Positions 25,603 through 33,972 of a stretch of 47,413 bases of DNA are shown here, piece by piece. Positions within the stretch are counted from its first letter, which is position 1. Every line of letters begins with the position of its first letter. Source of the DNA: DAINRZ01 sp964634885 (lineage in GTDB: Bacteria > Bacteroidota > Ignavibacteria > Kapaibacteriales > UBA2268); NCBI GenBank assembly GCA_964634885.1, contig CAZWLN010000033.1, forward strand, positions 1 to 47,413. The letters run 5' to 3'. The translations under genes were made by a program, and so were the position numbers. The notes beneath the pieces are model-generated. The model saw nothing but the letters and a program-made list of their open reading frames with translations. It was not told the DNA's origin and ran no database searches.

Positions 25603-27045
25603 ATGATTCCTTTCAATTGTAAACGGATTTTCCTGATTGCAGCGCTTTTTTTCCTGTACTGTTTTGAGGCTTTCTCCCAGGATTACTTTATAAAAGCAAA
25701 AGAATTAGTTTTTAAAGGCGATACCGTTGGAGCAATCGACTTTCTTAGCAAAGAAATCAAGGCCAATCCCGGAAACGTGGAGATATACAAATTCAGGGTA
25801 AGAATAAAAAATATGATTCACGACTCGAAAGGCGCTTTGGCAGATATTAAAAAAGTGCTGAAAATGAAGCCGGATGACAAAGATGTGATTGGCTTAAGAG
25901 CGTATGTTTATTATGTCATGAAGGACTATAAAAAATCGATTGCAGACTATGATTACCTTCTCTCTAAAGACTCACTCAACAGCGAACTACTTGAACTGAG
26001 GGCAATTACTAAAATATTTCAAAAAGATTACAGAGGTTCTTTTACAGATTTGAACAAAGTAATTGAACAAAAACCATATCAATATCATAATTACAAAACC
26101 AGGGCTGAAATTAAAATTCAACTCGGTGATACTATAGGAGCATTGGAAGATTATGATAAGGTTCTTAAACTGAAACCGAAAGATTACAAGTGCCATAATT
26201 ATAAGGCCCTTCTAAGAATGGGTATGTACGATTACAAAGGCTCGATTGCTGATTTGGATATATATCTGTCTAAGGTGCCTGATGATTGCAATCCATATAA
26301 ATACAGGGGGTTTCAAAAATATTTACTCGGCAATTACAACGGCGCTCTCAGGGACTATAACTTATACCTTGCAAAGAGCAAAGATACAAACACGTATTAT
26401 CGGACTCTTCAGGATCACAAGAGAAAATTTGGTGATGATGACAGCGCACTATTTTATATTAATAAGCAATTATCCTTGAAACCGGGAGATGCAGAATTAA
26501 TCTTTGAAAGAGGTAATTTAAAATTATCCAAAAAAGACAGCTTGGGCGCAAAGAAGGATTTCAAGGATGCAATTAAGAAAGATACCGGAAAGTATAACCG
26601 TTTAATTCACCAGGCTGATTATTGCTATTCATTCGATGATTTCAAGGGCGCAAAGAAATATGCTGCAAAAGCAATGAAACTCGATACCGCAAATTTTCCA
26701 GCCTATTACGTCAGCGCCCTTGCTAAAGCTCAGTTAAAAGACTCTGCCGGTGCAGTAAAAGACATGGAAAAAGCTTTCATGCTCGGTTATTGTTCAATTG
26801 CAGGTTTAGCATCCAAAGCTGAAGTAATGTCAATCTTAAAAGATTATAAAAATGCCGTTAAGACCCTCGATTATGTGCTGCAAAAAGCTCCCGGGATGTT
26901 GTCAGGTTATCTTTTAAGAGCTCATGCAAAATTAGAATCGGGCGACAGGACCGGCGCATGTGAAGACTACAAAAAATTAAAAGAACTGGGATACATAGGA
27001 GTTGATGAAGAGCTTGAAAAGAACTGCCAATCGTCAGACAGGTAA
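25603..27045 (+). CDS. Exported TPR-repeat protein
   Basis: 480 residues with a signal peptide (residues 1-26, IFLIAALFFLYCFEAFSQ). From residue 30 to the end it is built of about 12 tetratricopeptide repeats of ~34 residues, with the recurring pattern DYKGS(I/L)ADLDxxLxxxPxD and GDxxGA..DY.K.L.LKP. TPRs are protein-interaction scaffolds, and here in the periplasm or at the outer membrane. A terminator hairpin follows directly. The partner is unknown; lysine-rich codon use (AAA) is somewhat more AT-rich than in the hyd genes. Confidence 0.88.
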   Translation: MIPFNCKRIFLIAALFFLYCFEAFSQDYFIKAKELVFKGDTVGAIDFLSKEIKANPGNVEIYKFRVRIKNMIHDSKGALADIKKVLKMKPDDKDVIGLRAYVYYVMKDYKKSIADYDYLLSKDSLNSELLELRAITKIFQKDYRGSFTDLNKVIEQKPYQYHNYKTRAEIKIQLGDTIGALEDYDKVLKLKPKDYKCHNYKALLRMGMYDYKGSIADLDIYLSKVPDDCNPYKYRGFQKYLLGNYNGALRDYNLYLAKSKDTNTYYRTLQDHKRKFGDDDSALFYINKQLSLKPGDAELIFERGNLKLSKKDSLGAKKDFKDAIKKDTGKYNRLIHQADYCYSFDDFKGAKKYAAKAMKLDTANFPAYYVSALAKAQLKDSAGAVKDMEKAFMLGYCSIAGLASKAEVMSILKDYKNAVKTLDYVLQKAPGMLSGYLLRAHAKLESGDRTGACEDYKKLKELGYIGVDEELEKNCQSSDR

Positions 27046-27060
27046 ATAGTGAATTGCATT

Positions 27061-27100
27061 AACCTTCCGCAGTATCCAAACCTGCGGAAGGTTAATTTTT
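27061..27100. terminator. Bidirectional terminator between convergent genes
   Basis: AACCTTCCGCAG-TATCCAAAC-CTGCGGAAGGTT hairpin with TTTTT on the plus side, between the TPR gene and the TonB receptor gene. Confidence 0.9.
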
Positions 27101-27105
27101 CAGAC

Positions 27106-29508
27106 TTACAAATTCATCTCAATTCCAAAGAAGAAGCTGCGCTCGGCAGCCGGGAAGAAATCCTTGCCTTCGGCGCCTGCGGCGTACAGCTCATTGAACA
27201 GGTTGGCTACCTGGGCCTGCAGCCTGAGGCTCTGAAGCGACAGGAAGTCCTTCAGCGTATATGAAAGGTCCAGGTTAACAACAGTATATGCGTCCAGAAT
27301 ATTGTCGTTGTAGTAACTGTCCATGGACAAGTGTTCGATGATGTCCGGGTTGGTTTTGATCATGTCGTCGAAGCTGTCGCTGCGCGATTCGCCGACATAC
27401 CTGCCGAGAAGCGACACAAAAAGGCCTTCGTACTGGTAGCTGAGCCTCAGGTTTGCCATGAAACCAGGAAATCCGGCAATGGTGTTGCCTTCGAGTGAGA
27501 CCGTTTTTCCGGCGTCCGTAACGAAGTCGTAATCCACAATCTTGTTTGATGAATAGGTTGCGTTAGCCGAAAGGTTAAGTTTACCGCTGCTGCCGGCCAT
27601 CAGAACCGCTGAGCCGCTTAGTTCGATCCCCAGATGGCGCGAACGGTCTGCGTTACCGTCGATTGGATTGCCGAAGATGTCAACCTTGCCGCTTTTTACC
27701 ATTTCGTCGGTGTATTCCATCCAGTAGAAATTGGCGTTGACGGAATAGTCTTCTGACCTGTAACTGCCTCCGAATTCGATATTGAGCATCCTTTCGGGTT
27801 TGATCAGTGGCTTGGTGAAATCGAATCTGTAACTGCCGTCGGATGTATCGACGACACCTTCGAACAAAGGCTGTGCCCCGAAGTAGTAATCATCGGCGGC
27901 GTAAAGGTTACGCATACGGGGTTCACGGCTGGTGTAGGCTGCAAATCCGTATAAGCTTGCCGATTCATCGATTGTATATATGGCTCCGAGGCGGGGATTG
28001 AAGAAAGTATAGCCGATGTCGAACAGCCTCTCATCTTTTCCTCCTACCGTGTTACCGTCGATGTCTGTGAAGGTAACATAGCTTTTTCCTGCTTTCTCGC
28101 CGGCAATTGCATAGTTGTGCCTTACAACCTGGGCTTCGAGTGAAAGATTGAGTTTTTCGCCCAAGGCCATCTTCTCGCGCGCAAAAATGGAAAAGATGTC
28201 CCTGACGCCCCGATAGTCATAGAATCTGAAATCGGGATCGTAGCCTGCCGGGAGGTTCTCTGCGTAGTTAATCGTTCCGTAGTGCTCAGAGCGGTGGAAC
28301 CTGATCTCGACGCCGGCAGTCAGCTCATTTTCTCCGTGCTTCCACACAAGCCGGGGAATCCATCCGCCGTGCCTGTTGTGTACATTGGCCCTGATGACGC
28401 TGTTGCGGGGATTGTCGGTGGGATGGTATCCGTTGCCGGACGTGAGGCACAACATTGTCGTGTCGGCCCAGCTCCCGTCGTAATCGTAATAGCCGTAGCC
28501 TTCGTAATAGAACAAGGAGGACATCAAGTTCAGGTTGTCACTGATATACCAGTCATTAAGCAGTTCGTAGTGAGGCTGCGAGAATTCCTCCACTTCTTCC
28601 TTGCGGCGTTCGGAGTACCAGGCTACGGTGTCGCCCGTTGCATTATAGCCCCAGTAAGACGGATTTAGGCGCCTGAGCTTAAGGTCATTAATATAGCTCT
28701 TGGGCAGGCCGGTGTAAGCGAGGCCGTCGGCAACAGGCCCGCCAAATATATTGACCTGGGTAGTAAAGTTGTCGTCGAAACGTACGGCGCTGAGAAAATA
28801 GCTCGTCAGCCTGGCATAGGACCGGTCACGGTAGCCGTCGGAATTGACGGACGACAGCCTGGCGTAAACTGCATACTTATTATCGATCATGCCTGACGAC
28901 AGTTCCATCGACAGCTTGTTCATGGTTGGCTGGTATTTGGTTTCACCCGAGGAGCCGTATTCCTGGAAGCCGACGCCGGAAAACAGTGTTACTCCCTTTT
29001 TGTTTATGTAGTTGGTAGTCGTCATGTTGATGCTTCCGCCGATGGCAGCAGAGCCGTAATTGATGATGCCGGCGCCGCGCTGCACCTGAATGTTGTCAAG
29101 GTTTGAAGCTATGTCGGGAAAGTCTATCCAGTAAACCTGGTGGTCTTCAGGGTCATTCTGTGGGATGCCGTTGATGAGCACGGCAATGCGTCGCTGGTCA
29201 AAGCCTCTCATTGTGAGGTTGGTGTAGCCGACGCCGTTCCCGTTCTGGGAATAGGAGAACATGGAGGGCAGCTCGCTGAGCAGGTCGGGCAGGTCCCTGA
29301 GGGTATAGAGGTTTTCGAGGGACGATCTTTTAATCTCGGCAAACGGTACGGGTGTTTTCCCTTCGAAGGCTCTCGTGGTGGTAACGGTAATGCTGGGTAT
29401 CTCGTAGTTTTTAGCGCTGTCGGCCGGGATACCCTTGTCCGGCAGCTTTTGCGCAGGCAGCGCCAGTGAAGAAATAACGAAAACTGTAATGAAAATGCTT
29501 TTAAACAT
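27106..29508 (-). CDS. TonB-dependent outer-membrane receptor, probably for thiamin or a precursor
   Basis: 800 residues. Signal peptide 1-20 (ISSLALPAQ), a possible TonB-box segment (IPSITVTTTRA), plug domain about residues 35-165 (LPDLLSELPSMFSYSQNG, TMRGFDQRRIAVLINGIP, IQVQRGAGIINYGSAAIGG), and a 22-strand-type barrel ending in VANLFNELYAAGAEG...FFFGIEMNL with the terminal aromatic-rich strand. Shine-Dalgarno GGGAG lies 7 bases before ATG 29508. Upstream on the same strand is a TPP riboswitch, so the receptor is most likely repressed by thiamin pyrophosphate and imports thiamin or a related compound using TonB energy. This link between TPP riboswitches and TonB receptors is established in Bacteroidota. 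The substrate is inferred from regulation, not from the protein. Confidence 0.9.
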   Translation of the reverse strand: MFKSIFITVFVISSLALPAQKLPDKGIPADSAKNYEIPSITVTTTRAFEGKTPVPFAEIKRSSLENLYTLRDLPDLLSELPSMFSYSQNGNGVGYTNLTMRGFDQRRIAVLINGIPQNDPEDHQVYWIDFPDIASNLDNIQVQRGAGIINYGSAAIGGSINMTTTNYINKKGVTLFSGVGFQEYGSSGETKYQPTMNKLSMELSSGMIDNKYAVYARLSSVNSDGYRDRSYARLTSYFLSAVRFDDNFTTQVNIFGGPVADGLAYTGLPKSYINDLKLRRLNPSYWGYNATGDTVAWYSERRKEEVEEFSQPHYELLNDWYISDNLNLMSSLFYYEGYGYYDYDGSWADTTMLCLTSGNGYHPTDNPRNSVIRANVHNRHGGWIPRLVWKHGENELTAGVEIRFHRSEHYGTINYAENLPAGYDPDFRFYDYRGVRDIFSIFAREKMALGEKLNLSLEAQVVRHNYAIAGEKAGKSYVTFTDIDGNTVGGKDERLFDIGYTFFNPRLGAIYTIDESASLYGFAAYTSREPRMRNLYAADDYYFGAQPLFEGVVDTSDGSYRFDFTKPLIKPERMLNIEFGGSYRSEDYSVNANFYWMEYTDEMVKSGKVDIFGNPIDGNADRSRHLGIELSGSAVLMAGSSGKLNLSANATYSSNKIVDYDFVTDAGKTVSLEGNTIAGFPGFMANLRLSYQYEGLFVSLLGRYVGESRSDSFDDMIKTNPDIIEHLSMDSYYNDNILDAYTVVNLDLSYTLKDFLSLQSLRLQAQVANLFNELYAAGAEGKDFFPAAERSFFFGIEMNL

Positions 29509-29609
29509 AGCATAACTCCCAAAAAAATTACTTAAAAATAACTTTTCGTTGGGGTTGCCTGCTTAAAAACCGGGACTGAGATTAACTATTGTTGCTGATG
29601 TTTTTCAAC

Positions 29610-29697
29610 ACCGTTTCCCTACGCCGGTATTATCCGGATCAGGTTCTTAGAGTAATTCTCTCAGCCTCGCTTTTTTTGCGAAGCACCTCTAACGGCG
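29610..29697 (-). promoter_or_regulatory. TPP riboswitch (THI element)
   Basis: Read on the minus strand it has the invariant parts in order: closing stem CCGTT/AACGG, AGGTGC, GCGAGGCTGAGA, AACCTGATC, GGATAATACC, GGCGTAGGGAA. These are the CUGAGA and ACCUGAUC...GCGUAGGGAA boxes that bind thiamin pyrophosphate. It lies about 100 bases before the TonB receptor start. No clear terminator hairpin separates it from the start codon, so translational control is plausible. Confidence 0.95.
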
Positions 29698-29790
29698 CCC
29701 CAAAGTTAAGAAAAAAATTTTAATATTGGAAAATATTATTATTCAGGAACTTCCTAATTCTTTGGAATATTTACAATTAGAGCCGGTTTT

Positions 29791-30369
29791 CTAATCGATT
29801 TGATAGTCAATCAGCTCCACTTCTACTTTCGATGAACTACTCAGATCAACCATCACTTTAATTAACCCAGTGCCGGGGCATACAAGAAATACTCCTTCTT
29901 CAAATTCATATTCTATACAGTCGAATTGTCCCAAGGCAATTCTAATTATCACGGATAAATTCTTTGTCCGGACCGTATCCTTCTTATCGCCTATCCAACA
30001 ATCTCCGGTTTTTGTCGGATACCTGAATGCAAGAAAAGTTTTACCCGTTTCTTTTTTCAAAACTGATTTTCTGCTCCACAGTCCATCATCTTTATTGCAA
30101 AAATTCACGATATTAGTTTCTCTATTTTGAATTGATTTCAACTCATACCACTTTTGATTGTCCAAGTATAACTCTTCTTCAACACTGATTACTACTGTGT
30201 CGTATTTAACCACTTTATCGTCCGAATACAATCTGATCTGGTATTTCCACCAGTTACCAACCGAAAGCGGCATGATCTCTTTCTGTTGTTCGTCTGTTCC
30301 GGCTGGTCCGCCTGTACAGAATATTGCTAAAAACAGCAGCAGCAGAGCCGACGTCAGGTATTTTCGCAT
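29791..30369 (-). CDS. Exported hypothetical protein, paralog 3 of a tandem trio
   Basis: 192 residues from ATG 30369 (an in-frame ATG at 30384 adds five residues). Signal peptide: LTSALLLLFLAIFCTGG. The mature protein opens with IMPLSVGNWWKYQI, shared with the next two genes, and ends with VELIDYQID, also shared. In between, YPTKTGDCW and QFDCIEYEF recur among the three. The pattern suggests a compact beta-rich periplasmic or surface domain. I do not recognise a named family. Last gene in the minus-strand trio; AT-rich compared with its middle paralog. Confidence 0.7.
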   Translation of the reverse strand: MRKYLTSALLLLFLAIFCTGGPAGTDEQQKEIMPLSVGNWWKYQIRLYSDDKVVKYDTVVISVEEELYLDNQKWYELKSIQNRETNIVNFCNKDDGLWSRKSVLKKETGKTFLAFRYPTKTGDCWIGDKKDTVRTKNLSVIIRIALGQFDCIEYEFEEGVFLVCPGTGLIKVMVDLSSSSKVEVELIDYQID

Positions 30370-30411
30370 ACGACCGCCATTCACAGTATATAATACTATC
30401 TTATTTATCTA

Positions 30412-31005
30412 TCAGCTTTTAATCTTATAATCAATCAGTTCCACGATTTTCATGGAATACTGGCTGTACACCCTTTTTGTTTTGACGATGCCGATTCCCG
30501 GCTTTACGTAAAGAGTGTTGTTGTCGTTTGAGTGGTATTCGATGCACTCGAACTCACCAAAAGGAGTTGTCTCCCTGACATTCATACCGACGGTACGGGT
30601 CGTATCATTCTTCGTTTTGTAGCCCGAAAGCCAGGAGTCTCCGACAGTGGTAGGGTATTTGAGCATCAGCACAGGCTCTTCTTTTAAGCCGGGAACGGTT
30701 AAAACAACCCACAATCCCTCCCGGTCAACTTTAAACGGTACTCTAAAGGTTTTGTGGCTGCCTTCGGTAATCTTAACAATCGACCATTTATCGCTGCCGA
30801 TAGTAGTGTCTTTCTCGACAATGTAAGTAAGGGTATCGACACTTTCAACCCTGTCGTCGATATACTTCGTCTGAATGTATTTCCAGTAATTCCCAACCGA
30901 CAGCGGCATAATCGCGCCGGACTTCTGCTGTGGTTCGACAGAAGCGGCGCTGCAGAACAGGACAACCATCATGGCTGCAAAAACTAATGCTTTGAACCTG
31001 AACAT
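30412..31005 (-). CDS. Exported hypothetical protein, paralog 2 of a tandem trio
   Basis: 197 residues with a signal peptide (ALVFAAMMVVLFCSAASVEPQ; the Cys-Ser-Ala-Ala could also be read as a lipobox). Shares with its neighbours the start IMPLSVGNYWKYIQ, the middle YPTTVGDSW, FGEFECIEY and the end VELIDYKIKS. ATG 31005 has GGAGGTC upstream. The gap to the next gene is 43 bp, so the trio is probably cotranscribed. Unknown function. Confidence 0.75.
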   Translation of the reverse strand: MFRFKALVFAAMMVVLFCSAASVEPQQKSGAIMPLSVGNYWKYIQTKYIDDRVESVDTLTYIVEKDTTIGSDKWSIVKITEGSHKTFRVPFKVDREGLWVVLTVPGLKEEPVLMLKYPTTVGDSWLSGYKTKNDTTRTVGMNVRETTPFGEFECIEYHSNDNNTLYVKPGIGIVKTKRVYSQYSMKIVELIDYKIKS

Positions 31006-31044
31006 ATGACCTCCGGAAATATCCTCAAAAAATGAATTATAAAA

Positions 31045-31710
31045 CTAATCTATTTTATAATCGATAAGCTCGACAAGAAAATCAGGATTGTTTTCATTAT
31101 TCTTATTTTTGGAACCCGATCTGTAATAACCTGTTAGCTTCACTATTCCGACACGAGGGCAAACATATATCCTGAAATTCTGGCTTACCTGAATATCGTA
31201 AACAATACAATTAAAAGTTTTGTTGTTACAAACGACTTTTTCATCGACTTTCAATGTAATAATACAATTCCCGCCCCCGTATCCGCCTGTTTTGTTGATT
31301 GCTACAGCGTTCGTATCACCAGGGAAAGTCGGATATTTGAATATATTGAATGTTTTATTTGTTATTATTTGAGTATTCTGAATATACAATCCGCCTGTTT
31401 GATTGGCAACTTCGCCAATCAACTGTGGTTCTTCGGGATCCAATGGATAATATCTTTTAGTATCTTGTTCATCATTTACAGTGATAAAAAATAGTGAAAA
31501 CCAGTTGCCGCTGTCTTCCTTCTTACCATCTTTTACATTCAAAAAACAGCAGTAATTTGTACTATCCTCAAGGGTAATCCTGTACTTCCACCAGTTTCCG
31601 TCTTTAAGAGGCAGCACTTCACCCGTTTCTTTCCCGGGTCCAGCTGATGTGGCGACATAGAGAAACAAAGCAGACAGCATCCAAAAGACACTTCCAATCA
31701 ACCTGTACAT
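31045..31710 (-). CDS. Exported hypothetical protein, paralog 1 of a tandem trio
   Basis: 221 residues. Signal peptide 1 to about 22 (SVFWMLSALFLYVATSAG). Shares VLPLKDGNWWKYRI, YPTFPGDTN, NCIVYDIQV and VELIDYKID with the two downstream paralogs, but is longer by about 25 residues in the middle. GGAGGTC precedes ATG 31710. It is the first gene of the trio. The Dabb-domain genes lie upstream on the same strand, 77 bp away. Confidence 0.75.
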   Translation of the reverse strand: MYRLIGSVFWMLSALFLYVATSAGPGKETGEVLPLKDGNWWKYRITLEDSTNYCCFLNVKDGKKEDSGNWFSLFFITVNDEQDTKRYYPLDPEEPQLIGEVANQTGGLYIQNTQIITNKTFNIFKYPTFPGDTNAVAINKTGGYGGGNCIITLKVDEKVVCNNKTFNCIVYDIQVSQNFRIYVCPRVGIVKLTGYYRSGSKNKNNENNPDFLVELIDYKID

Positions 31711-31786
31711 AAGACCTCCGGAAAAATGAACAATCCGTTTAAACCAATTTACGGTTTAAATTCAGATTATTCAAAAATTTTTCCGG

Positions 31787-32143
31787 CTATTCCATTAACC
31801 CGTAACCATGGGCTTCCTTCTTCTTCTCGTACTTCTTACCCTGTAGTACGAAATCAACCGCAACCTTTTCCTGTACTACAATGTTAATGAAGTTTCCGAC
31901 ATTCAGGTGATCGGGGTGATCGATGTAAATGTTAAGGTCCGCTTGCGAAAGGAATTCCGTAAACAGCCCCATGTCCCAGGAATTGCCCGTACCGGAGTTG
32001 TAGAAACCGACTTCCAGTCTGTGTATCTGGGAAATTGTCGCTGGCAGGGCCAAAAGCATTTCGCTCAACAACTTCATATTCTCGGCTTTAGGCCTTCCGC
32101 CCGCAGTGTCGTGCAGTTTCAACAGGACTACGTGCTTGATCAT
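31787..32143 (-). CDS. Dabb (stress-responsive alpha/beta barrel) domain protein, copy 4
   Basis: 118 residues. The start MIKHVVLLKLHDTAGG is the typical first strand of the Dabb ferredoxin-like fold; the second half has LEVGFYNSGTGNSWDMGLFTEF and YIDHPDHLNVGNFI, where DHPDH (usually HPxH) is the family signature. The C-terminal tail is basic (GKKYEKKKEAHGYG). Dabb proteins are small dimers, some of them enzymes and many of unknown role. One of four related tandem genes (31787-33843). Confidence 0.85.
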   Translation of the reverse strand: MIKHVVLLKLHDTAGGRPKAENMKLLSEMLLALPATISQIHRLEVGFYNSGTGNSWDMGLFTEFLSQADLNIYIDHPDHLNVGNFINIVVQEKVAVDFVLQGKKYEKKKEAHGYGLME

Positions 32144-32360
32144 AGCATCTCACCATTAGTGAAACATAAATCCTTTACTATAAAAACACAATCTTTACTT
32201 CAGTTTTCGACGCGAACCTGCTATTTATTAGCATGAACTTCGCCGTAAGTAATATCAACGGCGACTGTCAGTAACAGTTGCCAATAGTAACCGCTGCGTA
32301 ATACTCTGAGCAACCAGGGGGGAATTGCGTCCCAAGGAGGACAGAGTATCTTTATACCCC

Positions 32361-32762
32361 TCATTTCTTCTTCCTTACCGGTTTGGCAGGAAGTTTTTTC
32401 CCCTTCATTTGTGTCAAAGGAAGATGGAAATGAGTTTTTATGTATCTGCAATATATAAAATGGTAATGGTACATGAACTTTTCTTTTACGTTCGAGTTCA
32501 GATAGGATGTAATTCCAATGTGCTGCTGATTTAAAAAATATCCAATCCTGTCGTCTTCATTGTTAAAAGTCAGGTATAGGCCTATGTCCCACATCCGGTC
32601 CATGTATGGGACATCGAAACAAACCTCGATGCCCTGGATTTCAGGAATACTCTGAGCCATTGAATTAATCTGCTGGGATACAATTTCTTTATTCGGAGGC
32701 ATATTAACTACTGTTGTGCCTACCGGATCGTGCAATTTCAAAAGGACTACATGCTTTATCAT
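32361..32762 (-). CDS. Dabb-domain protein, copy 3, diverged
   Basis: 133 residues. MIKHVVLLKLHDPVG matches the other copies; the middle has IQGIEVCFDVPYMDRMWDIG and LTFNNEDDRIGYFLNQQH, where the HPxH signature has been lost (NQQHIG). The tail is basic (KGKKLPAKPVRKKK), like that of copy 2. The intergenic region downstream (32144-32360) has no convincing gene. Divergence suggests relaxed or new function. Confidence 0.75.
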   Translation of the reverse strand: MIKHVVLLKLHDPVGTTVVNMPPNKEIVSQQINSMAQSIPEIQGIEVCFDVPYMDRMWDIGLYLTFNNEDDRIGYFLNQQHIGITSYLNSNVKEKFMYHYHFIYCRYIKTHFHLPLTQMKGKKLPAKPVRKKK

Positions 32763-32871
32763 AAATATCTCTTAATTATTGACACATAATATAATTATTT
32801 TCAAAACGCTCCGATCTGCTTATGTTGCCGGCAGCGCTCGCTGATTACCGGACGTAAAGGCAACAGTCTGT

Positions 32872-33291
32872 TTATTTGGTAACTTTTTTCTTCCGTCCGG
32901 GCCTGGCAGGTTTTTTTTCACTCATTTCCGTATGCTTTTGAAAATGGTGATGATGATGGGAATGGTCGAAATGAATGTTTTGGTAGAAACATTCAAAAAA
33001 TTCATAATGATAAATGTACTTTTCATTGACCTCTGAGTTCAAAACAGGTGAAAAACCAAGATGAGCCGGATGGGATAAATATATATTCCGGTCTTCTTCA
33101 TTGAGAAAAGTCAGGAATAGCGCCAAATCCCAAACCAAGCCCTGGTGTTGGAAATCGCGAATAATCTCGGCACCTCGGATATTCGCATCAAACCAAACGT
33201 CATCAATCATTTGACTGATTTGGTCGGCAAGCCCGTTGGGAGAAGTGCTTGCAGTGTCGTGCATTTTCAGAAGGACAACATGCTTAATCAT
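32872..33291 (-). CDS. Dabb-domain protein, copy 2, with His-rich basic tail
   Basis: 139 residues from ATG 33291 (an upstream frame extension to 33336 looks spurious, because the alignment with the other copies begins at MIKHVVLLKMHD). Contains LVWDLALFLTFLNEED and YLSHPAHLGFSPVL, with the HPxH motif kept. The C-terminal ~30 residues are unusual: FDHSHHHHHFQKH followed by KKPARPGRKKKVTK. The His cluster could bind metal; the basic tail could bind nucleic acid or phosphate groups. This is speculation from composition. Confidence 0.75.
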   Translation of the reverse strand: MIKHVVLLKMHDTASTSPNGLADQISQMIDDVWFDANIRGAEIIRDFQHQGLVWDLALFLTFLNEEDRNIYLSHPAHLGFSPVLNSEVNEKYIYHYEFFECFYQNIHFDHSHHHHHFQKHTEMSEKKPARPGRKKKVTK

Positions 33292-33531
33292 AAACATTCC
33301 CTGATTAGTGAAACAAAAACACTTAAAAAACAACATATCGAAGCCTTACGGCCTGTATTCAATAATCACTTTGTTTTTTCAATACCTGTATTCACTCTGC
33401 ATTCTTCATGCAATCAAATCAGTTGCTTCCAAGCAGGTTCATCGTAGAAAAAAAGCTCGTCCGGGCAGGCTAAGTATTTATATGCAGGCCAGGGCCGCAC
33501 GGTTAAAGGGTTCCTGCCGGATCCGGGATAT

Positions 33532-33843
33532 TTACAGTTCTGAGTATTCGTAATCTACAAAGGCTTTGTCCCTGACCACTAAGCTGATCAGTTCAAAAAC
33601 CTTTTGATGTTCGGGATGGTTCCTGTATTCATCGAGTTCGTCGGCAGAAAGGAACGTTGAATACAGAACCAGGTCATAGGCGTGGGGCGACACTGTAACG
33701 TTAAGGCCGACTTCATAGTCGAGTATGATGTCGATCTTGTCCGGCAGTTCCATCAAAGCGCTGCGGAGAATGGCGAGATTCTCGTCTTTGGACCGTCCGC
33801 CGGCTTCGTCATGGAGTTTCATCAGGACGATGTGTTTGATCAT
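33532..33843 (-). CDS. Dabb-domain protein, copy 1
   Basis: 103 residues, the normal length for a single Dabb domain without tail. MIKHIVLMKLHDEAGGRSKDEN, then DYEVGLNVTVSPHAYDLVLYSTF, then EYRNHPEHQKVFELI with the HPxH motif intact. AAGAGATG precedes ATG 33843. This is the most canonical of the four copies and could be the ancestor of the array. Confidence 0.88.
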   Translation of the reverse strand: MIKHIVLMKLHDEAGGRSKDENLAILRSALMELPDKIDIILDYEVGLNVTVSPHAYDLVLYSTFLSADELDEYRNHPEHQKVFELISLVVRDKAFVDYEYSEL

Positions 33844-33972
33844 ATCATCTCTTTAATAATATTACATAAACTTTTTTATAAATATAACATTTAGTTCTCT
33901 ATTCGGCATATATTTATTAATATTTATTAAAAATATTTTTATACAGCATTGTCAGTGCTATTCATAATACAT

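Noticed and set aside
29610..29697. Cobalamin riboswitch upstream of the TonB receptor
   Set aside because: The CTGAGA and GCGTAGGGAA boxes are those of the TPP element; no cobalamin box is present.
32221..32451. 76-residue frame between Dabb copies 4 and 3
   Set aside because: Overlaps the end of the Dabb copy 3 gene, lacks the MIKH start and shows no Dabb signature; only a faint similarity at its C-terminus.
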